In this document: piece after piece, positions 28,731 to 36,883 of the stretch | Position numbering within the stretch: the first letter of the stretch is position 1 | Layout of the letters: each line of letters opens with the position of its first letter | Assembly (NCBI RefSeq): GCF_001280125.1 | Contig: NZ_LGEG01000231.1 | Coordinates: 1 to 52,835 of the forward strand | Direction: 5' to 3' | Length of the DNA stretch: 52,835 nt | Source of the DNA: Streptomyces sp. NRRL F-6492 | GTDB lineage: Bacteria > Actinomycetota > Actinomycetes > Streptomycetales > Streptomycetaceae | Notes under the pieces: generated by a model | The model's database searches: none | What the model was told of the DNA's origin: nothing | The model's input: the letters and a program-made list of their open reading frames with translations, nothing else | Program-made: the position numbers and the translations under genes

Positions 28731-31190
28731 CTAACTGGCCGGGCCCGCCAGCACCTCCACCGGCTTCGCCAGGGGCGTGCCCGAGCCGTCCCGCCGGGGG
28801 TCGACCTCCGGGAGGTCGACCGGAGTGCCGTTCTTCTGGGCGGCGCGGACCGGAGTGGCGCCCGCCCAGGCCAGGATCAGGACGTCCTCGCCCTTCAGGA
28901 ACCGCTGGCAGCGGACGCCGCCGGTCGCGCGGCCCTTGCGCGGGTACTGGTCGAAGGGCGTCAGCTTCGCCGACGTACCGGCGGAGGAGTCCAGGGCGCC
29001 CGTGGAGCCCGCGACCGTGAAGACCACCGCGTCCGACGCCGGGTCGACCGCCGTGAACGAGAGCACCTCGGCGCCCGCGGTCAGCTTGACGCCCGCCATG
29101 CCGCCCGCGGGCCGGCCCTGGGGCCGCACCTGGGAGGCCGGGTAGCGCAGCAGCTGGGCGTCGGAGGTGATGAAGACCAGGTCCTCCTCGCCCGTCCGCA
29201 GCTCGGTCGCGCCGACGATCCGGTCGCCCTCCTTGAGGGTGATGACCTCCAGCTCGTCCTTGTTCGCCGGATAGTCCGGGACCACCCGCTTCACCACGCC
29301 CTGGAGCGTGCCGAGGGCGAGGCCCTGCGAGGCCTCCTCGAGGGTCGTCAGGCAGACCACCGTCTCGTCCGCCTCCAGGGAGAGGAACTCCGACAGCGGC
29401 GCGCCGCCCGCCAGGTTCGGCGTGGACGCGGTGTCCGGCAGCCGGGGCAGGTCGATCACCGAGATCCGCAGCAGCCGGCCGGCCGAGGTCACCGCACCGA
29501 CCTCGCCGCGCTGGGTGGCGGCCACCACGGACACGATCACGTCGTGTTTGACCCGCTTCGCGTCCGGCTCGGTGGGAGGCAGCGCCTCCGTCGCCGTACG
29601 GGCCAGCAGACCGGTCGAGGAGAGCAGCACCCGGCACGGGTCGTCCGCGACCTGGAGGGACGTGGCCGCGACGGGCGTGCCGGCCGACTCCAGCAGGACC
29701 GTCCGCCGGTCCGTGGCGAACTTCTTGGCGACCGCGGCCAGCTCCGCCGAGACCAGCTTGCGCAGCTCCGCGTCGGATTCGAGGATCCCGGTCAGCTCGT
29801 CGATCTCGCCGTTGAGGCGGTCCCGCTCGCCCTCCAGCTCGATCCGGTCGAACTTGGTGAGGCGGCGCAGCGGGGTGTCCAGGATGTACTGCGTCTGGAT
29901 CTCGCTCAGGGAGAAGCGCTCCATCAGGCGCTCCTTGGCCTGCGCGGAGTTCTCGCTCTCCCGGATGAGGCGGATGACCTCGTCGATGTCGAGCAGCGCC
30001 ACGAGCAGGCCCTCGACCAGGTGGAGCCGGTCGCGCTTCTTGGTGCGGCGGAACTCGGAGCGGCGGCGGACCACCTCGAAGCGGTGGTCGAGGTAGACCT
30101 CCAGGAGCTCCTTGAGGCCGAGGGTGAGCGGCTGTCCGTCGACCAGCGCCACGTTGTTGATGCCGAAGGACTCCTCCATCGGCGTCAGCTTGTAGAGCTG
30201 CTCCAGGACCGCTTCCGGCACGAAGCCGTTCTTGATCTCGATGACCAGGCGCAGGCCGTGGCTGCGGTCGGTGAGGTCCTTGACGTCCGCGATGCCCTGG
30301 AGCTTCTTGGAACCGACCAGGTCCTTGATCTTGGAGATGACCTTCTCGGGGCCGACCGTGAACGGCAGCTCGGTCACGACGATGCCCTTGCGGCGCGCCG
30401 TGACGGTCTCCACGGACACGGTGGCGCGGATCTTGAAGGAGCCGCGCCCCGACGCGTACGCGTCCTTGATGCCGGAGAGGCCGACGATGCGGCCGCCGGT
30501 CGGCAGGTCCGGGCCGGGCACGAAGCGCATCAGCGTCTCGAGGTCGGCGTTCGGGTGCCGGATCAGGTGGCGGGCGGCCGCGACGACCTCGCCGAGGTTG
30601 TGCGGGGGCATGTTGGTCGCCATGCCGACCGCGATGCCGGACGCGCCGTTGACCAGCAGGTTCGGATAGGCGGCGGGCAGCGCCGCCGGCTCTCGCTCCT
30701 GGCCGTCGTAGTTCGGCGCGAAGTCGACCGTGTCCTCTTCGATGGACTCGGTCATGAGCAGCGCGGCCGGGGCCATCCGCGACTCGGTGTACCGCATGGC
30801 GGCCGGCGGGTCGTCGTTCCCGAGGGAACCGAAGTTGCCGTGGCCGTCGACGAGGGGGAGGCGCATGGAGAAGGGCTGTGCCATGCGGACCATCGCGTCG
30901 TAGATCGACGCGTCGCCGTGCGGGTGCAGCTTGCCCATCACCTCGCCGACGACCCGGGCGCACTTCACGAAGCCGCGGTCGGGACGCAGCCCCATCTCGT
31001 TCATCTGGTAGACGATGCGGCGCTGGACGGGCTTCATCCCGTCGCGGGCGTCCGGAAGCGCGCGCGAGTAGATCACCGAGTACGCGTACTCGAGGAAGGA
31101 GCCCTGCATCTCGTCGACGACGTCGATGTCGAGGATCCTCTCCTCGTACGCGTCGTCCGGCGGCGGTGTCTTCGTGCTGCGGCGGGCCAT
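28731..31190 (-). CDS. parC: DNA topoisomerase IV subunit A (ParC)
   Basis: 819 residues. The winged-helix breakage-reunion domain begins at [26 protein letters not shown]; the catalytic tyrosine is Tyr134 in AMRYTES. The quinolone-determining segment reads [10 protein letters not shown], with Ala94 at the position of GyrA Ser83 of E. coli, as in mycobacterial GyrA. A tower and coiled-coil region (about 340-480) and a C-terminal pinwheel (about 500-815) follow; the latter is ParC-like, with no clear GyrA box. It is the partner of ParE at 20466-22583. The ATG at 31190 is used; GAAGGAG lies 14 bases upstream. The gene is divergent from the M16 protease operon. Confidence 0.93.
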   Translation of the reverse strand: MARRSTKTPPPDDAYEERILDIDVVDEMQGSFLEYAYSVIYSRALPDARDGMKPVQRRIVYQMNEMGLRPDRGFVKCARVVGEVMGKLHPHGDASIYDAMVRMAQPFSMRLPLVDGHGNFGSLGNDDPPAAMRYTESRMAPAALLMTESIEEDTVDFAPNYDGQEREPAALPAAYPNLLVNGASGIAVGMATNMPPHNLGEVVAAARHLIRHPNADLETLMRFVPGPDLPTGGRIVGLSGIKDAYASGRGSFKIRATVSVETVTARRKGIVVTELPFTVGPEKVISKIKDLVGSKKLQGIADVKDLTDRSHGLRLVIEIKNGFVPEAVLEQLYKLTPMEESFGINNVALVDGQPLTLGLKELLEVYLDHRFEVVRRRSEFRRTKKRDRLHLVEGLLVALLDIDEVIRLIRESENSAQAKERLMERFSLSEIQTQYILDTPLRRLTKFDRIELEGERDRLNGEIDELTGILESDAELRKLVSAELAAVAKKFATDRRTVLLESAGTPVAATSLQVADDPCRVLLSSTGLLARTATEALPPTEPDAKRVKHDVIVSVVAATQRGEVGAVTSAGRLLRISVIDLPRLPDTASTPNLAGGAPLSEFLSLEADETVVCLTTLEEASQGLALGTLQGVVKRVVPDYPANKDELEVITLKEGDRIVGATELRTGEEDLVFITSDAQLLRYPASQVRPQGRPAGGMAGVKLTAGAEVLSFTAVDPASDAVVFTVAGSTGALDSSAGTSAKLTPFDQYPRKGRATGGVRCQRFLKGEDVLILAWAGATPVRAAQKNGTPVDLPEVDPRRDGSGTPLAKPVEVLAGPAS

Positions 31191-31371
31191 CGCGGCTGCG
31201 GCTCCTTCACCAACAAGGTTGATCTGACGCGGACCATTGTGGACCGTGCCACCGACAACGCCGACCGCGACCCGGAAGAGGGACATCCGGAAGGGGCGGG
31301 AACTTCGCCAGGTGTCGGCGCGCTTGCATACAGTGGCAGGACTTTTTCACATCGCGATCGAAGGGACGTAC

Positions 31372-32718
31372 ATGCCCATGGGTCACACGGCCACGGCCGA
31401 GGCCGGCTCCGGCGGCCTGACAGCGACCGAGCACCGGTTGGCGAACGGCCTGCGCGTGGTGCTCTCGGAGGACCACCTGACCCCGGTCGCCGCGGTCTGC
31501 CTCTGGTACGACGTCGGCTCGCGCCACGAGGTCCGGGGCCGCACGGGGCTCGCCCACCTCTTCGAGCACCTGATGTTCCAGGGCTCGAAGCAGGTCCACG
31601 GCAACGGGCACTTCGAGCTGGTGCAGGGCGCGGGCGGCTCGCTCAACGGCACGACGAGCTTCGAGCGCACCAACTACTTCGAGACCATGCCCACGCACCA
31701 GCTGGAGCTCGCGCTCTGGCTGGAGGCCGACCGCATGGGCTCGCTGCTCGCCGCCCTGGACGACGAGTCCATGGAGAACCAGCGGGACGTCGTCAAGAAC
31801 GAGCGCCGCCAGCGCTACGACAACGTGCCGTACGGCACGGCCTTCGAGCGGCTGACCGCCCTCGCCTACCCGGAGGGCCACCCGTACCACCACACGCCCA
31901 TCGGCTCCATGGCCGACCTGGACGCGGCCACCCTGGAGGACGCGCGGGACTTCTTCCGCACGTACTACGCCCCGAACAACGCGGTGCTCTCCGTCGTCGG
32001 CGACATCGACCCGGAGCGGACCCTCGCCTGGGTCGAGAAGTACTTCGGCTCCATCCCCGGCCACGACGGCAAGCCCGCGCCGCGCTCCGGCGAACTGCCC
32101 GACGTCATCGGCGAGCAGCTGCGTGAGGTCGTCGAGGAGGAGGTCCCGGCGCGCGCCCTCATGGCCGCCTACCGGCTGCCGCACGACGGCACGCGCGAGT
32201 GCGACGCCGCCGACCTGGCCCTGACGGTCCTGGGCGGCGGGGAGTCCTCCCGCCTGCACAACCGCCTGGTCCGCCGGGACCGCACGGCCGTCGCCGCCGG
32301 CTTCGGCCTGCTGCGGCTCGCCGGGGCGCCCTCGCTCGGCTGGCTGGACGTCAAGACGTCCGGCGGCGTCGAGGTCCCGGAGATCGAGGCCGCCGTCGAC
32401 GAGGAGCTCGCCCGGTTCGCCGCCGAGGGCCCCACGTCCGAGGAGATGGAGCGCGCGCAGGCCCAGTTGGAGCGCGAGTGGCTGGACCGGCTCGGCACCG
32501 TCGCGGGCCGCGCCGACGAACTGTGCCGGTTCGCCGTGCTGTTCGGCGACCCGCAGCTCGCCCTCACCGCCGTCGACCGCGTCCTCGACATCACCGCCGA
32601 GGAGGTCCGGGAGGCCGCCGCGGCCCGACTGCGCCCGGACAACCGCGCGGTCCTGGTCTACGAGCCGGTGGCCACCGAACAGAGCGACAGCGACGAGGAA
32701 GAGGGGGCGGACCAGTGA
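31372..32718 (+). CDS. M16 family zinc metallopeptidase (catalytic subunit)
   Basis: 448 residues. The inverted zinc motif H-x-x-E-H is HLFEH at residues 62-66, with the second glutamate about 75 residues later in the segment ENQRDVVKNERRQRYDN. Two M16 half-domains are present (about 18-225 and 230-430). In bacteria such proteins pair with an inactive homologue to form a peptide-degrading clamshell, and the next gene encodes exactly that. The ATG at 31372 has AAGGGA at good spacing; a second in-frame ATG follows six bases later. No signal peptide is seen, so the enzyme is probably cytoplasmic. Confidence 0.93.
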   Translation: MPMGHTATAEAGSGGLTATEHRLANGLRVVLSEDHLTPVAAVCLWYDVGSRHEVRGRTGLAHLFEHLMFQGSKQVHGNGHFELVQGAGGSLNGTTSFERTNYFETMPTHQLELALWLEADRMGSLLAALDDESMENQRDVVKNERRQRYDNVPYGTAFERLTALAYPEGHPYHHTPIGSMADLDAATLEDARDFFRTYYAPNNAVLSVVGDIDPERTLAWVEKYFGSIPGHDGKPAPRSGELPDVIGEQLREVVEEEVPARALMAAYRLPHDGTRECDAADLALTVLGGGESSRLHNRLVRRDRTAVAAGFGLLRLAGAPSLGWLDVKTSGGVEVPEIEAAVDEELARFAAEGPTSEEMERAQAQLEREWLDRLGTVAGRADELCRFAVLFGDPQLALTAVDRVLDITAEEVREAAAARLRPDNRAVLVYEPVATEQSDSDEEEGADQ

Positions 32719-34112
32719 CCGACGCTGCCGCGTCTTTGACGAGCATGGACTTCCACCCGCAGCCGGCGCCGGGCACCGCCCGCCCCTGGGCCTTCCCGGC
32801 CCCCGACCGCGGCACCCTGGAGAACGGCCTGACCGTCCTCACCAGCCACCGCCCCGGCCAGCAGGTCGTGGCCGTGGAGGTCTTCCTGCCGGCCCCGCTG
32901 GACGCCGAGCCCGCCGGTCTCGACGGCGTGGCCACCATCATGGCCCGCGCGCTCTCCGAGGGCACCGACCAGCACGGCGCCGAGGAGTTCGCGGCCGAGC
33001 TGGAGCGCTGCGGCGCCACCCTCGACGCGCACGCCGACCACCCGGGCGTACGGGTCTCCCTGGAGGTCCCGGTCTCCCGGCTGCCCAAGGCGCTCGGGCT
33101 GCTCTCCGAGGCCCTGATCGCCCCGGCGTTCCTGGACGCCGAGGTCGAGCGCCTGGTGCGCAACCGCCTCGACGAGATCCCGCACGAGACGGCCAACCCG
33201 GCCCGGCGCGCCGCCAAGCAGCTCTCCAAGGAGCTGTTCCCGGCCGACTCCCGGATGTCCCGGCCGCGCCAGGGCACCGAGGAGACCGTCGGGGCGATCG
33301 ACGCCGCCGCGGTCCGCGCCTTCTACGAGGCGCACGTGCGGCCCGCCACGGCCACCGCCGTGGTCGTCGGCGACCTGACCGGGGTCGACCTGGAGAAGGT
33401 CCTCGCGGAGACGCTCGGCGCCTGGACCGGCGAGCCCGGCGAGCCGCTGCCGATGCCGCCGATCACCGCCGACGACACCGGCCGGGTCGTCGTCGTGGAC
33501 CGCCCCGGCGCCGTCCAGACCCAGCTGCTCATCGGCCGGATCGGCCCCGACCGGCACGCCCGCGTCTGGCCGGCCCAGGTCCTCGGCACGTACTCCCTCG
33601 GCGGGACCCTGACCTCGCGCCTGGACCGGGTCCTGCGCGAGGAGAAGGGCTACACGTACGGCGTGCGGGCCTTCGGGCAGGTGCTCCGCTCGGACGCCGA
33701 GGGGAACGGCGCCGCGATGCTCGCCATCAGCGGCTCCGTCGACACCCCCAACACGGGTCCGGCCCTGGACGACCTGTGGAAGGTGCTGCGCACCCTGGCC
33801 GCCGAGGGGCTCACGGACGCCGAGCGGGAGACGGCCGTGCAGAACCTGGTGGGGGTGGCGCCGCTCAAGTACGAGACGGCCGCCTCCGTCGCCGGGACGC
33901 TCGCCGACCAGGTGGAGCAGCACCTCCCGGACGACTTCCAGGCCCAGCTGTACGCGCGCCTGGCCGAGACCGGCACCGTCGAGGCGACCGCGGCCGTGGT
34001 CAGCGCCTTCCCGGTGGACCGGCTCGTCACGGTCCTGGTGGGCGACGCGGCGCAGATCGCGGAGCCGGTGCGGGCGCTCGGGATCGGTGAAGTCACCGTC
34101 GTCAGCGGCTGA
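32715..34112 (+). CDS. M16 family peptidase-like protein (non-catalytic subunit)
   Basis: 465 residues. The overall M16 fold is clear (LENGLTVLTSHRPGQQVVAVEVFL at the start), but the zinc motif is missing: the corresponding position reads GTDQHGAEEF. The C-terminal half keeps the Arg/Tyr substrate-binding signature in GGTLTSRLDRVLREEKGYTYG. This is the usual division of labour of bacterial M16B heterodimers. The GTG start overlaps the stop of the catalytic subunit by four bases (GTGA), ensuring coupled translation. A strong terminator follows. Confidence 0.93.
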   Translation: MTDAAASLTSMDFHPQPAPGTARPWAFPAPDRGTLENGLTVLTSHRPGQQVVAVEVFLPAPLDAEPAGLDGVATIMARALSEGTDQHGAEEFAAELERCGATLDAHADHPGVRVSLEVPVSRLPKALGLLSEALIAPAFLDAEVERLVRNRLDEIPHETANPARRAAKQLSKELFPADSRMSRPRQGTEETVGAIDAAAVRAFYEAHVRPATATAVVVGDLTGVDLEKVLAETLGAWTGEPGEPLPMPPITADDTGRVVVVDRPGAVQTQLLIGRIGPDRHARVWPAQVLGTYSLGGTLTSRLDRVLREEKGYTYGVRAFGQVLRSDAEGNGAAMLAISGSVDTPNTGPALDDLWKVLRTLAAEGLTDAERETAVQNLVGVAPLKYETAASVAGTLADQVEQHLPDDFQAQLYARLAETGTVEATAAVVSAFPVDRLVTVLVGDAAQIAEPVRALGIGEVTVVSG

Positions 34113-34157
34113 TTGACCCCGTCCGGCCGGAGGCGCACCGCCGCCGGCCGGGGCGGA

Positions 34158-34195
34158 CGGAGGACCCCGGCGAGCCGTCACGCCGGGGTCCTCCG
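34158..34195 (+). terminator. Terminator of the M16 protease operon
   Basis: Perfect 15-base stem, left arm CGGAGGACCCCGGCG, right arm CGCCGGGGTCCTCCG, eight-base loop, 45 bases after the stop codon. Confidence 0.88.
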
Positions 34196-34404
34196 CGCAC
34201 CCGGAGGGGAAACGCCCCGGCGAGGCGTCCGGCCGATCGTCCGGCCGATAGCCCGGGGAATTGTCCGTATTGATGGCAAGGGTGATCATCTGCCCTGTGG
34301 CATGCCTTACAAAAGGTCATGTTCGGTTGGTGATCGACTGACGCTCCGCATAGCGTCGGTCCGGCTGTTCGCCAGTTGCACCCGCCGCGCCCGCGGCACC
34401 GGAC

Positions 34405-34560
34405 AGTCATCGCCGAGTCCCCGTCGGGCGCGAGCCTGGGGAGCCGGGGACCCACACAGTCCCTGGGGTGAATCGGACGCCTTCGTCTCGTGCGGAGGGG
34501 CCCGTAGGAGACCTTCCTGCTCCGAACCCGTCAGCTAACCCGGTAGGCGAGAAGGAAGGA
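34405..34560 (+). ncRNA. c-di-AMP riboswitch (ydaO-yuaA class)
   Basis: The leader of the M23 gene carries the conserved blocks of the actinobacterial ydaO riboswitch: CGCCGAGTCC, GGGGAGCCGGGGACCC, GGGGTGAATC, CGTAGGAGACC, and CCGTCAGCTAACCCGGTAGG followed by CGAGAAGGAAGG. In Streptomyces this class lies before cell-wall hydrolase genes such as rpfA and lowers their expression when c-di-AMP is bound. The end point just before the ATG of an M23 peptidase with signal peptide fits perfectly. Boundaries are approximate. Confidence 0.88.
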
Positions 34561-34576
34561 AAGGAACAACGTCTTC

Positions 34577-35347
34577 ATGGCGTTCACCCGTGCCACCGGG
34601 AAGCATCGTGGGTCGAGCCGGATGGCGCGCCGAGGCGCGGGCATCGCCGGCGTGGCGACGCTCGCCACCACCGGCGTCATCGGAACCCTGGCCTCCCCGG
34701 CGCTCGCCGCCGACACGGACAACCGCTCCCCCGAGGACACCGGTCTCACCAAGGTGATCACCGAGGACTCCCTCGTCGACCGGCTCAACGCCCAGGCCGA
34801 CGCCCAGGACCGGGAGGCCTTCGAGGCCGTCGTCGAGGAGAGGGCCAAGGCCGAGGCGAAGCGCAAGGCCGAGGCCCGCGCCAAGGAGATCCGCGAGGAG
34901 AGGGCCCGCGCCGCCCGCGAGGCCGAGCGCCGCCGCCTGAACTCCTTCCAGCTCCCCGTCGCCGGCTCGTACGTGTCCACCGGCTACCAGACCGGCGGCT
35001 CGCTCTGGTCCTCCGGCAGCCACTCCGGCGTCGACTTCCACGCCGCCTACGGCAGCCGGGTCGTCTCCGTCGGCTCCGGCACCGTCGTCGAGGCCGGCTG
35101 GGGCGGCGCGTACGGCAACAACATCGTGATCCGGATGAACGACGGCACGTACACCCAGTACGGCCACCTCTCCTCCATCGGGGTGTACGTCGGCCAGACC
35201 GTCGAGCCGGGCCAGCAGATCGGCGTCTCGGGCTCGACCGGCAACTCGACCGGCCCGCACCTCCACTTCGAGGCCCGCACGAGCGCCGACTACGGCTCGG
35301 ACGTCAACCCGGTCTCCTACCTCCGCGCCCGCGGCGTCGCCGTCTGA
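34577..35347 (+). CDS. Secreted M23 family (lysostaphin-like) cell-wall endopeptidase
   Basis: 256 residues. A signal peptide covers about 1-44 (Arg-rich start, hydrophobic IAGVATLATTGVIGTLASPALAA). A charged coiled-coil segment follows (about 70-120, rich in EAKRKAEAR-like heptads). The M23 LytM domain is at about 125-256, with zinc ligands in HSGVDFH and in GPHLHFE. It should cut peptide cross-links of peptidoglycan, probably during growth or germination. The gene is controlled by the c-di-AMP riboswitch in its leader. A terminator follows the stop. Confidence 0.95.
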   Translation: MAFTRATGKHRGSSRMARRGAGIAGVATLATTGVIGTLASPALAADTDNRSPEDTGLTKVITEDSLVDRLNAQADAQDREAFEAVVEERAKAEAKRKAEARAKEIREERARAAREAERRRLNSFQLPVAGSYVSTGYQTGGSLWSSGSHSGVDFHAAYGSRVVSVGSGTVVEAGWGGAYGNNIVIRMNDGTYTQYGHLSSIGVYVGQTVEPGQQIGVSGSTGNSTGPHLHFEARTSADYGSDVNPVSYLRARGVAV

Positions 35348-35393
35348 CCCGGCGTCCCGCGCACCCCTGACCACCGGGGGTCCTCCGCGTCGC

Positions 35394-35426
35394 AAAAGCC
35401 CCGGCTCGTACTGAGCCGGGGCTTTT
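35394..35426 (+). terminator. Terminator after the M23 gene
   Basis: Perfect 14-base inverted repeat AAAAGCCCCGGCTC / GAGCCGGGGCTTTT with a five-base loop; one of the few here with a T-run. Confidence 0.92.
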
Positions 35427-35557
35427 CGTCGGCCAAAAGGTGTCCATGGATTCCATGGGGGCATCGGAAATTCCGGCGGGCTGCAATAGAGTCGCGGATC
35501 AGGCGCAGAACAGGCGCCGCTCGAATTGTCTCGCGCGGACCAAGGCGGAGGTCGGAC

Positions 35558-36241
35558 ATGCGCATTCCCGCGCACTCGGTATGCACGGCGATCCGGGACG
35601 ACATCGTCTCCGGCGTCTTCGAGCGGGGCAGCCGGCTGACCGAGGAGCAGCTCGCCCGCCGGTACGGGGTCTCCCGCGTCCCGGTCCGCGAGGCGCTGCG
35701 CACCCTGGAGTCCGAGGGCTTCGTCCTCACCCGCCGCCACGCGGGCGCGCACGTCGCCGAGCCCACCGAGCAGGAGGCGGCCGACCTGCTCGACATGCGG
35801 GCCCTGCTCGAACCGCTGGGCGCCGCGCGGGCCGCGCAGCGGCGCACCGACGCCCACCTCAAGGTGCTGCGCGGCCTGGTCAGGCTGGGGCAGGAGCGGG
35901 CCAGGCGGGGCCAGGGCGAGGACCTGCGCTCGCTCGGCGGCTGGTTCCACGAGACGCTCGCGCAGGCCTCCGGCAGCCCGCCGCTGACGGCGCTGCTCAC
36001 CCAGCTGCGGCACAAGATCGCCTGGATGTACGCGGTCGAGCAGCCCGAGCGGCCGGTGGAGGCCTGGGCCGAGCACGGCGCGATCGTGGACGCCGTGGCG
36101 CGCGGCGACGCGGAGCGGGCGAGGGCCCTCACCGTGCTGCACGCGGAGCGCTCGATGTCGCTGCACCGGCTCAAGAGGCCGGAGCGCGGACGCGTGAGGG
36201 TTTCGCAACACGTCGTCAACACGACGAGCGCCCGGAATTAA
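35558..36241 (+). CDS. GntR family transcriptional regulator (FCD domain)
   Basis: 227 residues with GGAGG before the ATG. The winged HTH is at about 8-70: SRLTEEQLARRYGVSRVPVREALRTLESEGFV followed by the wing RRHAGAHVAE. The helical FCD effector domain (about 80-210) has the histidines expected for metal and ligand binding in GGWFHETLA and WAEHGAIVDAVA. The effector and targets are unknown. It stands between the M23 gene and HPr, convergent with HPr; the HPr neighbourhood makes a role in carbon metabolism possible. Confidence 0.9.
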   Translation: MRIPAHSVCTAIRDDIVSGVFERGSRLTEEQLARRYGVSRVPVREALRTLESEGFVLTRRHAGAHVAEPTEQEAADLLDMRALLEPLGAARAAQRRTDAHLKVLRGLVRLGQERARRGQGEDLRSLGGWFHETLAQASGSPPLTALLTQLRHKIAWMYAVEQPERPVEAWAEHGAIVDAVARGDAERARALTVLHAERSMSLHRLKRPERGRVRVSQHVVNTTSARN

Positions 36242-36363
36242 CACGCACACCGTATACAAAGAATAGGAATTCCAGGGGGACTTTTCGTGCTGCCGGAAAA
36301 CGGTGCGTCCGTAAATCCGGATGTCCGGGAATCGGAGCCGTCGGGGGCGGGGGAGTGGAAAAG

Positions 36364-36407
36364 CGAAAGGCCGTGGCCGCCGGAATTCCGGCGGCCACGG
36401 CCTTTCG
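36364..36407. terminator. 44-base perfect palindrome, bidirectional terminator
   Basis: Arms CGAAAGGCCGTGGCCGCCGG and CCGGCGGCCACGGCCTTTCG around AATT; every base pairs, so the whole 44 bases are a perfect palindrome. It lies between the convergent GntR and HPr genes and can terminate both. Confidence 0.88.
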
Positions 36408-36426
36408 GCGCGAGAGACGTGAGGGG

Positions 36427-36708
36427 TCAGACGGTCTCGGGGAGCTCGTCCAGGCCCTCGGCGACCAGCTTCGCGAGGCGGTCCAGAGCGGCCTCGGCAC
36501 CCTCGGCGTCCGACGCGAGCACGATCTCCTCGCCGCCCTGCGCGCCCAGACCGAGCACCGCGAGCATGGAGGCGGCGTTCACCGGGGTCCCGTCGGACTT
36601 GGCGATCGTCACCGGAACGCCGGAAGCCGTGGCGGCACGGACGAAGATGGACGCGGGGCGGGCGTGCAGGCCCTCGGCCCAGCCGACGTTGACGCGGCGC
36701 TCAGCCAT
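36427..36708 (-). CDS. ptsH: Phosphocarrier protein HPr
   Basis: 93 residues, the full length of HPr. The active-site histidine is in GLHARPAS (His15 of the family) and the serine equivalent to regulatory Ser46 is in AASML. HPr carries phosphate from enzyme I to sugar-specific EIIA proteins of the phosphotransferase system. The ATG at 36708 is used (AAGGG seven bases upstream), not the one five codons earlier. No other PTS gene is adjacent, as in S. coelicolor. Confidence 0.96.
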   Translation of the reverse strand: MAERRVNVGWAEGLHARPASIFVRAATASGVPVTIAKSDGTPVNAASMLAVLGLGAQGGEEIVLASDAEGAEAALDRLAKLVAEGLDELPETV

Positions 36709-36883
36709 GGTGTTGCCCTTCAAGTCTCAAGCGGGTTGTCTAGACCAGTCTCTCACGGGATGCGAGGTGCTCACACCGACCTTCGGCCCGGACCGGACCG
36801 CCCTTCGGCTCCCCCCACCTTGCAACGCGCGCCTCCACCGCGCGACCGGTGCCCCCGGCGTGCCGCGGCCGTAGGCTGACCCC

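Larger units (their letters stand above)
34113..34576. other. Intergenic region M16 operon / M23 gene
   Basis: 464 bases: terminator of the M16 operon at the left, about 200 bases of unassigned sequence that should hold the M23 promoter, and the ydaO-type riboswitch at the right. Short reading frames in it are not called. Confidence 0.6.

Noticed and set aside
27262..30963. 1233-codon minus-strand open frame across the CobW and parC genes
   Set aside because: Arg/Pro/Gly-rich shadow without domains; the real genes lie in other frames.
28605..32126. 1173-codon plus-strand open frame opposite parC
   Set aside because: Its sequence is a frame-shifted complement of parC and of the M16 gene.
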